This document shows positions 1-12,000 of a stretch of 64,000 nucleotides of DNA, piece by piece. A program made the position numbers and the translations under genes. Source of the stretch: Schoenoplectus triqueter (lineage: Eukaryota > Streptophyta > Magnoliopsida > Poales > Cyperaceae); contig CAXKVV010000282.1 of the NCBI GenBank assembly GCA_964058805.1, positions 62,001 through 126,000 on the forward strand. Reading direction: 5' to 3'. Under the pieces are notes generated by a model. The model did no database searches. It was not told the DNA's origin and worked only from the letters and a program-made list of their open reading frames with translations. The first letter of the stretch is position 1; each line of letters begins with the position of its first letter.

Positions 1-3000
1 AGCTGCTGTGAAGGAGGAAGAGGCAGATGAGAAACCAAGTCCAGGGAAGCAAAGAGAAGGTAGTGCACTTGTTTGCTGTGAATTCCTTTTGTATTATTTG
101 AAATAGTTTTGGTATTTTGGTATTTGAATGTTAGGTCCTTAGATCTAACAAAGCCAATTGTTAGACAAATTGTGGATGAAAGCGGGTAGAAAGAAGAACA
201 AGAGGATAAAGATGATAGGATAATATTTATGTTTTAGTTTTTGGAGTAATAGTTCATTCATTCAACAACTACAATAGCAGGCCAGCATCACCTATTTATA
301 CAAAGTTCTATGCTGTAATAGTAAAAGTAATAATGACAATTACTCTACTGACAAAGCAGATAAACATAACAGAATTTCAAAATATGGATAACGGTTTGCT
401 AATTCCCTTCTCCAGTTGCTACCACGCTTCACCTCCATTTCATCGCTTACCGGGCTACCCGCTTCAACATATCTTGTGTCACGCATTCTGCTCCACTCGG
501 CCCATTTCCAGCGCCTGACCTGCTTCTCTCGCGCTATCTCCTTTTACAACCATATTTGAATTTAAATCCACAACGGTCCCCAGCCTTTCTGTTCCTTATG
601 CTGACATTACACTCCCCTTCCCTTTAAGCTTGTCCTCAAGCTTAGATAAGGAAAATTGAATTTTTAACTGGTCATAATCCTCCCAAGTAGCGTCTTCTAC
701 ATCAAAATTGGACCATTGTACCAGTATTTCTACTCCCACTTAGTTATTCTTTTTCACAATTCTACGATCAAGGATTGCCACTGGTTCCACTTTGACTTGC
801 CCTTTAGCCCCTACCAGTGGAAGAGAACTGCTGATTGATACTGCAGGGCCTACCCTCTTTTTCAATTGAGAAACATGAAAAACAGGATGAATGAGGGAAC
901 CTGGGTTTAGATTAAGTCTGTAAGCTACTTGGCCAACTCTCTCCAGCACCTCAAAGGGTCCATAGAACTTGGACAGTAATTTGTGTGTTCCTATTTTGCC
1001 CTTAACAGAAACCTGTCTATAGGGTTGAAGTTTTAGATAGACCCAATCCCCTACATGGAAAGTTCTCTCACTCCTTTTTAAGTCAGCATACTTCTTCATA
1101 CGGCCTTGAGCCTTGATCAATTGATCCTTAACTAACCTCACTGTTTGTTGTCTGTCCCGTAGCAATTCAGTAACTGCTGGGTTACAGCTCTTAGGAACTG
1201 ACCCCAAACTCAATTGGGAAGGTGCATAACCATACAGAGCTTCAAAGGGGTACATTTAATTGCTGTATGGAAATTCGTGTTATACCACTATTCTGCAAGA
1301 GGTATCCATTTGGCCCAAGTTTTAGGAGTTTGAAACACCATGCACCTGAGATAATTTTCTATGCATTGGTTCAATCTCTCAGATTGGCCATCGGTTTGTG
1401 GGTGATAAGCCGTGCTAAAGTTTAATTTGATTCCCAATTTGCCCATAATCTCTTTCCAAAAAACACTGGTAAACACTGGGTCACGGTCAGTGATGATTTT
1501 CATGAGTAGACCATGTAGCCTGTAAATAGAATCTAAAAACAGCTGAGCTACATCTGATGCCTTGAATGGATGGGCAAGAGTTATCAAGTGATAATATTTT
1601 GTGAATTTATCAATCACCACCAATAGTGTGCCCTTACCCCCACTCCTAGGTAAACCCATTACAAAATCCATAGTAATTACCTCCCAAACGTTATCTGGCA
1701 CTGGAATTGGTTCAAGCAACCCTGGATTTAGCACATTCTCCCCTTTGTTCAGTTGGCAAACATCACAGTGCTTGACATGTTCTAACACTGTTTCTTTAAG
1801 TTTTGGCGAGTAGAAATGCCTCTTCACTCTATGATAGGTCCCTATGATTCCTGAGTGGCCACCCACACTGGAATTGTGAAGTGATTCTATCATTTTGGTC
1901 CTCCAATTACTGGTACTACCCACATAGATTCTTCTATCTTTCCTTATGACTCCTTCATGGACTGTTATACCCTCAAGTAAGGATTCTCCTTTGTGATTGC
2001 AAGCTAGTATGGAATCTACCCAAGTATCACCTTGATAACTATTCTTGAGTTCCTCTATCCAAGTGGATAAGATTTCATTTACTGCAGCTAGATTTCCAGA
2101 TGCCACATGACCACCCCTTCTAGATAGGGCATCAGCTGCCAAGTTTTCTACTCCCTTTTTGTACTGTACTTCATAATCTAAGCCAAGCATTTTACAAAGC
2201 CCCTTATGTTGAAGTGTATGAGTCAACCTTTGTTCCATGAGATACTTGAGACTGATGTGATTAGTTTTTATCACAAATGGTTGACCCTGGAGGTAATACC
2301 TCCACTTATGCACCACTGTCAACACAGCTAAAAATTCTTTTTCATAGGTCGATAAATTCTGATATTTAAAAATTCTGATTTTTAAAACCCAAGGCTTTTT
2401 ACTAAGATAAGCAATTGGACGATGTTCTTGCATTAATACAGCTCCAATGCCCTTATCTGAGGCATCAGTCTCCAATACAAACTTCTTCTTAAAGTCAGGG
2501 AATGTTGGTGGTTTGAAAATTTTAACAAATGCCTTAATTTCTCCTTTTAGGCCTCCCACAAAGGTATCTATATAATCAGCATCAGAGAAATGTCTACCTT
2601 CTAACAACAACCTAGATCTCAACTTCTCAAATTGTTCTAGATACTCAGAAACAGTTGAATTATGATGTAAGGATTTCCAATCCTCCAGGGCATTGCAAGC
2701 TGAGGGCTTGACAAACCTTTTCTGTACCAATTGAACCAAGGTAGCCCAGTCAGGTGGGTCATGGTCCATTAAAAATCCATCATACCATTCGCTAGCTAAT
2801 CCATGGAATTGTATAGTTGCAAGGTGAGTTTTATGGACAGAAGGAACTTGGTGCATAAAAAAATAGGAGTTACACATTCTGATCCATTCAATAGGATTCT
2901 CACCAGTAAAACTAGGACAGTCAGCCCTGGGAAATTGAAATTGAGGGTCACGTTTGATGAAATCTGAATCTTCTCCTGATGTTTCCCCCTTGACGTCCCG

Positions 3001-6000
3001 ATTTAAGCATGGTAGAGATAAGAGGCTCACCGTGAGTAGTCGGTGTATGGCCAGAAACAGGAGTAGGTGATTTTGGTACTCTTGCCTCTAGTTTTGCAAA
3101 CCGATCAAACATTTCTTGACGTAGGGAGGTAGCATTAATATGTAGTTCTTGGCGAATGCAATCACCCATGGTCACAAAACGTTGTTCAGTATGAGTCTTC
3201 TCATCATGCAAGGTGCGGTTGGTGACAGCGAGCTCTTGACACATCTGATCTAGCTGAGACAGAACTGTGTCAAGGGAACGCTGGAGATCGGCATTGGACA
3301 CCATGGTACAGGCTCCACGGAATATTGAAAGGAAGATAACTAGAGGAAACCCAATCCAATCTCACAATCAATACTCCGATAAGATCGGTGCTCTGATACC
3401 AACTTGTGGATGAAAGCGGATAGAAAGAAGAACAAGAGGATAAAGATGATAGGATAATATTTATGTTTTTAGTTTTTGGAGTAATAGTTCATTCATTCAA
3501 CAACTACAATAGCAGGCCAGCATCACCTATTTATACAAAGTTCTATGCTGTAATAGTAAAAGTACTAATGACAATTACTCTACTGACAAAGCAGATAAAC
3601 ATAACAGAATTTCAGAATACGGATAACGGTTTGCTAATTCCCTTCTCCAGTTGCTACCACGCTTCACCTCCATTTCATCGCTTATTGGGCCACCCGCTTC
3701 AACATATCTTGTGTCACGCATTCTGCTCCACTCGGCCCATTTCCAGCGCCTGGCCTGCTTCTCTTGCGCTATCTCCTTTTACCACCATATTTGAATTTAA
3801 ATCCACAACGGTCCCCAGCCTTTCTGTTCCTTGTGCTGACATTGAACATATGCAGGAAATGTCTAGCTTTAGGAGCCCTTTGTATCTGTGGGCTGTGGCA
3901 TTATTTTATTTGTGTTTTCTACAATTTTATGCAGTATATTTGAAGGATTATAACAATAGTTACTAAGGTAGGCTGTCCTTAATTACTTCATGTCTATTAG
4001 AACCTTTCTTTAGCAACTATTTCAAATTACTTTAAAATTTCTCTCAATTGAGGTACATTCTAGTATGGATAAATTTCTCATAGTAAATGCGCTCTTGTTA
4101 TTTCCAGGGGAGATAGGCTTGTATCCTGTTCAAGTGAAGCTTGTCCAATCTGGGGAAAAGCTCGAGCTTCAGGCAATCTTATCTCATTTTGTTATTATCT
4201 TCTATCTACAGTCAGTACATCCTTCAGACAACCTTTCTGCATTTTTGTATTGCACCTCCTTTTGCTATTAGCTTACACTTGACCGATCATTTTGGTGCTC
4301 TATGTTATGAAATCATTGTCATCACTTAGCAGAATTTGTTGGATGAAGATATTTTTTTTCTGTTTGTACAACCTTTCCATTTTTTTTCTAGTTTTGATGG
4401 CCAAATATGCAGCTGTCAAGTCGTTTTTTTTGCTCCATTGAATGTTGGTAGTTGGCACTGATGGTTCAGTTTTTATGTGATTTAAAAATGATTGTGTGTT
4501 TTGTATTGTCATTAGTTCTCAACTATTGATTAGACATCAACGAACTGCAAAATACAATGCAAAAGAGCACTAACTTGTGGAAAGCTAACCTGTGGACCCA
4601 ATGTGTCAGTGAGGTCCTGACCTTTTGATATTGTAATTGGCAGTTGAGCCCTGGCGACTCTGTAATGGATGTCAAGCAGTTTTTACTTGATGCACCAGAG
4701 ACGTGCTTTTATACATGCTACAATTTGGTATTGCATACTAAAGACGGCTCTTCACATCCCATGGAGGATTACAACGAGATCTCCGAGGTTGCAGACATCA
4801 CCACTGGTGGTTGCTCCCTTGAGCTTATCCCCAGTAAGTACACAATATGTTTTTTGTAAGGAGAGTACTTATATATGACCCTGTAGAAGTTGAATTTGGA
4901 AAGTTGTGCAGCTGTGACATATTGTAATTGATATGAACTGATTGTAGTCTTACGTGTTGGTGCTCAACTAATGCAAGGTTGGTACTGAACCAGTTAGTTT
5001 TTGTGATTTAATTCTTCTGGCAGAATGTGTAACATTTGTTGTCCCCTCAAATCCTCCTCCTTCCCTCCCCATAAAGAAAAAATAAAAGGAAAAAAAAGTA
5101 GGAACAGCTTTGGGGGCATAAACTGTATTGTCTTTGGTACTGCTATATGTCTGGTAGGTACAATTTTGCCCAGTAAGGAGGCTCCAGAAGTGATTCTGAA
5201 GCTATTTGATAATAAAGATGGAAGTTGCATCTCTTATTGGATATTTACGAGGAACAAATCTCCCTTCCCGTGGTCTTTTTTTCTTTGCTTCCTTCTCCGT
5301 GTATCTATTTGTAACAAATGTTGTTTTGTAGAATTATATGATGAAAGATCAATTAGGCATCACGTGAAGCGTTCAAGGGACCTCCTTTCTCTTTCTAATC
5401 TTCATGTTTCTCTCTCTTCATCTCTTGCTTTGCAGCATGAGGCTGGCCAGCAGAAAACCTCAGGTCTCTATTCCTCATTTCTTTTAATACAAATTGAAAT
5501 TCTATACACCCTAAAAGTATTTGAACTCTCTCTCTCTGTCTCTCTTTTTTTTTTTGTACTGAGGACTTCTTTGAAAGTGCTTTTATTTTTGAAAGAATTA
5601 AAGCAATTTAGATTTCATGGTTACTTTTGTGAACTGCATGATCAGTGAGTTATGTTAGTATTAAGGAAATGCAAACTTTTTGATGTATGCCTTTGAACAT
5701 TTACTTGTGTACTTTTTTCCTTTTGAAATATTATATACATGATCCTCGTATGATGCACAATTGCTTTTTTTTTTTAAATATTATATAGATAGTGGGAAGC
5801 AAGAAGTTCAGGAGATTGATGGACTAGGGTTTATGGAGGATGTGTCAAACTCCATACCAAATCTGATCCTGCCAGGACCAAAGGATATTAAATGTGTTGA
5901 GAGCGTTATTTTCTCTTCCTTCAACCCTCCTCCCAATTACAGGAAGTGAGTCTTTTATATGTCTGTAAGTTTTGCTAATTACTGGCTAATGTTGCGCCAG

Positions 6001-9000
6001 TCAGGTCCTTACCGCTACTCACCTTTTGTTCCCTTGATGAATAGCACCACATATACTTTATTTGCGATCTTTCAAAATCTCCCTTTCTAAGTTACTTTGC
6101 CTTTACTGTTGGTTGTCTACTGAATTGCCTTATTAAAATATTGCAATGCTTTGCTATTTCCAAGTGCGTTAGATGAACCTTTCTTTTGGATATTTTATTA
6201 ACAAGATAAATTTCTTTGTTCTTAGATTTGCATGTTTTTTCCATCTTTTGTTTGCAAACCTGAGAGTATAATGTTATATAATAATATAAGTCATTTTCAT
6301 ATTATTTGTTTTTTTTAATAATTTTGTGAAGGTTGGTTGGTGACCTCATATATATTGACGTCACAACGGTGGAAGGGAATACTTATTGCATCACAGGGAG
6401 CACAAAAGGTTTTTATGTGAACTTCAGCGCATCAGCTGCAACACTGGATCCAAGGCCTTCAAAAAGCTCTCACGAGTCAATCACCTTATTTGGCCTTCTA
6501 CAAAAGCTCAGCCCCAAGTTCAAGAAAGGTACAACATTTAGGAAGTTCCATAATATTGAAAAAGCATAATGTTCCTAGCATACCGAGATTTTTGAGAGTT
6601 ATCTTTGCTTCAGTTGTCTTAGATATGCACAAAGTTTCCTTGCATGTTCTCTTCTGCGTAGAAGGGAAGGAAAGGTAGGTCCGGGTATTATTCAAGAAAT
6701 TAAGTGGGGAGTTTCACTGTTGATCTATATTTCTTTTTGGCTATTGGGCATGGAGATATAATTTTGCAGGGGATGTACTGTATATATTATTGGATGTTAA
6801 GATTGTAGAGGGGCATGATTAAAAATAATACAGTGGATATGGATTAAAAGTTTCCTAAGCCCATTCCTCCGTTTTCTTTCTCACAAAAGGTGGTAAGCTC
6901 AAGCTGGCATTTTCTACCTCAGTTGGAAATGATTGTATGGAGTTCATATTTTCAGAAAACCCCAATGACATAGATAGCATTTGGTCCTCCAAGGTTTCTT
7001 TGAGAATAAGCTCCCGATATGTCTATCATTGACTATTTTGTTTGTTGCTTGTAGGTTTTCGTGAAATCTTGGACCGGAAAGCGTCAGCTCATCCTTTTGA
7101 AAATGTACAATCTCTGATGCCCCCTAATTCTTGGCTCGGCACATTCCCTCTTCCTGGTGAAAGCTACATCCTTATTTCGTCTCCCCTTAGCTCTCTCCCC
7201 CCTCCCTCATTATATATATATATAGAGAGAGAGAGTTTGGCTACGATGCTACGTGTAGCACGGATGACCCGTGTGCTACAGACCGTTTCTCCGTCTTCAA
7301 GGTTCAAATAGAAAATCATTGATATTGAATGGTTTAGATGAATGGTAAATCTAGCTTGGGACGTAGAAAATCTAGCTTGGGACTAAATTTTCAAGGTTCA
7401 AATAGAAAATCTAGCTCGGGACTAAATTTTATATTTTTTAGATTTTTTTAATTAATTTTTAAGATAGCTAGAAAATCATTTGATTTAATTATTATGAGCC
7501 ATTCAAAAGGAGTCATTTTCTAGCTATCTTAAAAAATAGTAAAAAAATCCTAAAAAATATAAAATTTGATCTCTAACTAGAATTTCATATGAAAAACATT
7601 TTGACCGGTCGGATCGACCATTTAAACTTTGAAGACGGAGAAACGGTCAGTAGCACACGAGTCATCCGTGCTACGCATAGCACCGTAGCCAAACTCTCTC
7701 TCTCTCTCTCTCTATATATATAGACTAAGGCTATGGTGTTTCGCGAAGCACAAAACCTCCCGTGCTTCGCGTCCGTATCTCGAAAAAATAGAACGGTTTT
7801 CTAATCCTCAAAAAAATAGAAAACAAATTCTAAAAAATGTAAAATTTTGTCTCCAAACATATTTCAATATGGAGAACACTTTTAACTGTCGGATCGGTGT
7901 TTTGAATTTGAAAATGAGAGATATAACGCGAATTAAAAAAACATTTTTTACTTCGCGACTAACCGTAGCATAACTCTCTCTCTATATATATTTGGTTGGC
8001 GTGGGGGGTTTACCAAATAGCAACATCACTTTTGATCAGCTGTGGTGATTGATCAAAGTCTGGTGGCTTGTTTGAGATTGAATAGTTTTTATTTTGGTAT
8101 TGACAGAGCACCGAAGGGATGCAGCCAGAGCAGAAGATTCAGTAGCATTAACATATGGAAGTGACACGGTCGGAATGCAACGAGACTGGAATGAGGAGCT
8201 CCAATCTTGCCGTGATTTTCCTCATACCAACCCTCAGGAGAGGTCGTCCTCTCTAGCTCTCTCTCTTCAGATCTTTCTGTCATGCACAAACTACTTGAAA
8301 GTAGTTCTCCTTTTTGATTTGTATCTTTAATTGTGATTGCATAATTGACATCTTAGTATTCCTGGTCAGTTTGGAACCCTAAATTTTGTCTGATAGCTTT
8401 CTTTCATTCAGTTCATGATCCTAAAGTGAAGTTGCTGGACTTTATTTGTTAATAACTCAATGATATGAAACACTTTCCCATTCTCAGCAGCATACTGCAT
8501 TAATTTTTTTTTACAAATCTGATCTTGCTTTAATCTTTATTCCTGCCGCTACAGGATTCTGCGGGGCCGGGCTTTGTACAAAGTATCGTGTGACTTTATT
8601 GATGCAGCAGTGAAGGGTGCTGTTGGTGTGATCAACAGATGTGTGCTTCCTATCAACCCAACTGATCCGGAATGCTTTCATATGTAAGTTTCAACACAAT
8701 TTTGGCAGATAAACAATTTCTCTGCCTCAAAACACAACTTGAATTTTTTTTTCTTATTGGATATTTTGTCTCACACAAGTTATACCATTTGTAATATGTT
8801 TAAACACTGTTTGTTTATGTTGTATCTGTTGTTGCATGCATCGGATTTTCATCATGTTTTGTTTACAATATGCCACTTTGGATTGGTCCAGCCTTTTCTT
8901 TGAAGCATTCCTGATAGAGTGCCTTCTGGTTCTTGTGCCCCTCTCGTCTTAAAAGAAAGAATGAAAAATCAAAGGGGGTTTATTGAAATTAAATGGTTGC

Positions 9001-12000
9001 ACTGCTTCCCATTAACTCTGTATTAGTAATTGCCGTGTGTATGCAACACTCATAACTGAGATTGAAAAATCTTAATCCAAATAGAATATCGAGTATGTGT
9101 TGTAATCAGCAAGTAACTATTTATTTATTTGTTGTTGTATTATGTATCCTGATCACATAATTTTGTTTGTGGGTTTTAATGAGCGCTTATTTATTTATTG
9201 ACCAAAATATTCTTATCTTTCTGTAGGTATGTACACAACAACATTTTCTTTAGCTTTGCTCTGGACTCCTATTTTGAAAACCTATCCAAAGAGAAGAAGC
9301 CAATTCCAGGTCATGGGCCTCATGAAAACTCTGGTCAAACACAGCCAACAACGCCAGGAGCAAATGATGACACAGCTGATGAGGTTCAGATAGCTGACAG
9401 TGAACAGGCTACCTATGACTCGGCAAATAACGATCTGAGAGGTACCAAGGCATACCAGGAGGCTGATGTACCTGGGCTGTACAACCTTGCAATGGCCATC
9501 ATTGACTACAGAGGATTTAGGGTTGTTGCACAGGTTGTTATATTTGTATAATCCTGCATTTACTGTGATCTAGGCAAAGGATCATATCTTGGACATATCA
9601 GTATTTTATAGAGGGTACTGTAAATGCCATTCCTCTTAAGGATTCAGTTTTTTTTTTTGTTGGCATTGTACTTAATAGTGCTTGAGAATAGTGAGGGTTC
9701 ACAATTATTATTGTAGGTTACCTCCACCTTGAGACATTTCAAGACGCTTTATTGAAGGTGTAATTCAGAAAAGAATCTCTGTATATGCAAGGATATGTTA
9801 CATTCCTTGCGTGTTAAGTACCAGTAGAAAGGGATTTCTCCTTTTTAACTTCCTTGTTTGTTGGTTCGTAGAGCATTATTCCTGGCATTTTACAAGGGGA
9901 CAAGTCGGAGTCTCTTCTTTATGGCTCTGTTGACAACGGCAAAAAAATTTGTTGGAATGGAACCTTCCATGCAAAGGTTTACCTTTTATTTTTACGAAGA
10001 AACTTGCAGAAAGTATTTGCTTTCATTTTTTTTTTCAATCGATTCATTTTAGAAGAAACTTTCCTCATTTTTTTAGGTCGTGGAGGCAGCAAAACGGCTC
10101 CACTTGAAGGAGCATGAGGTTCTGGATGGTTCTGGAAATCTGATCAAGCTAGCTGCACCTGTGGAGTGCAAAGGCATTGTTGGAAGCGATGACAGGTTGG
10201 TGAAAATGTCGTGTGTGGGGTTGTGGTTGTAGTTAAGAGAGCTCCTTTGTATCTTGTACTTCATTTTTGTTGCTTGTATTCCTTTGAGAGTTCTCACCTT
10301 TCAGAACATAGATCATACTATTTGTTGCAACTTATTGTATTAATTTCTTAATCTTTTACTTCTTATTTAGGCATTATTTGTTAGATTTGATGAGAGTGAC
10401 TCCTAGAGATTCAAATTACACAGGACCAGAGCACCGTTTTTCAGTTCTGCGCCCTGAACTTATTTCTTCATTTATCGAGGTATCTTTGTTGCCAACTCTT
10501 TCTTTATTGCTTTCAATTAAGGATTGCTAATAGTAATCATCTGCACCAAATCTTCCTAACATGTTAATGTGAGTGCTTATTTGAATTAACCTATGTGCAA
10601 TTGGGCCTCAACATTTTTTTCTAGTACATCAATTTTTTTTGCCTTAGGTCTGTGTTTATAGTAATCTCAACAGTGCAATTAGATACAGAGCACAACATGA
10701 AAAAAAAGGAACTTGGCAGTGATGATATAACCTTTTGTAACGGTTCTAGTGATGCTTAATATGTTAATACTTCCTTTTCTAAAATGAAAAACAGTCTGAG
10801 ACAACACCAAAGCAATCAGAACCTAAGGTTGAAGAAGAATCTGGAGCTCATGATTCTGGCAATAATCCTGCCACTGGTTCACCGGTAAGGATAATTTTGA
10901 GATCTTTAGGTGTACTGGTGGTATACATGATGAGTGCAAGATCATTACTTAAAGAGTTCACCCACCTCTATTATGTACTAGCTATTGTGTAGTGTGTTAT
11001 ATATCACTTCATTTTTAGCAGGTATATAGTGTTGTTCCTCTTATGTACATTATTCCATGTTGCATATTTTTAGTACCAATTTAGTTTTAGATAGATCCAG
11101 AAAACTTCTGTAGAGAATTAATCAGATCTTTCAACTGAATTATATTTCTTAGATTTTCAGTTTTAGATTTTAGGGTTTAGAATTTAGGATTTAGGATTTC
11201 AGGATTTAGGAGTATGATCTATAGTATAGGTTTGTTATGGCTATTGTTATTATTAGCATTACTGTTATTATTATGGATGCCCTAATTATTATTATTATTA
11301 TATTACTATTATTACCATTACTATTGCTACTATTATTATTATTATTATCATATTATCATCATCATTAGCATCATCATCATTATCTTCATTATCTTCATTA
11401 TCATTGTCATTATTCTCATCATCATTACTATCAGTATCATTATCACTATTACTATCATTGATTTTTTATATTTGAGATCTCTGATCTGTTTGATTTCGGA
11501 TTGGGTTTCATTTCTAGCCTACCCCAATTTATTTGGGATTAAAGGCTTTGTTGTTGTTGTTGTTTCAACTTAATTATATTTGATTTATTCTCAGCTCTTT
11601 CAAGTAAATAGCTTTCTTTTTTCCAGAAAACCAACGAAGTACCCAATGAAAAGGCTGGCTCTGAGATACTGTTCAACCCAAATGTCTTGACAGAATTCAA
11701 GCTCGCGGGACCTCCAGAGGTACTCTCTCGCGCTCCTCTCCTCCTTATCTTGCAAAGAATTTAACATATTTTACTGTAAAAGAAGAAATGATGATTCTCT
11801 GCAAAGTCTATTTTAATGTTTTGTTTTCTGCTGAACCTGTTAGCGATATTGAAGCACAATATACAAGAGGTTAACTAGTAGTTAGTTACAATAAATGAAA
11901 CTCCTGTAGCTTCATGTAACCTCTTGTATATCCACTGTGCTTGTATATTGTGCTTCAATATCGCTAACAGAACCAATATCTGAACCCCATCTCCACAGTT

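Larger units (their letters stand above)
171..3841 (-). mobile_element. Ty3-type LTR retrotransposon, internally deleted, in FRIENDLY intron 1
   Basis: Two direct repeats of 436 and 437 bp (171-606, 3405-3841) bracket a 2.8-kb internal region transcribed on the minus strand, opposite to the host gene. In element orientation each LTR begins TGTCAG and ends CCACA, so both show TG...CA. A primer-binding site complementary to initiator tRNA-Met (TGGTATCAGAGC) is at 3390-3401, next to the 5' LTR. A purine-rich tract (612-627 on the complement) precedes the 3' LTR. By eye the LTRs differ by 11 substitutions and one indel, so the insertion is fairly recent. I found no matching 5-bp target duplication at the outer ends. 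The pol region lacks protease and reverse transcriptase, so the copy is non-autonomous. Confidence 0.93.

Noticed and set aside
5025..5648. 207-codon plus-strand frame
   Set aside because: Runs through FRIENDLY intron 3, exon 4 in a wrong phase or partial phase, and intron 4; only 5332-5463 is exon.
11150..11215. Telomere-like TTTAGG repeats
   Set aside because: Units read TTTAGGATTTAGAA, not the plant TTTAGGG telomere repeat, and recur in the LINE 3' UTR at 18.1 and 45.9 kb.
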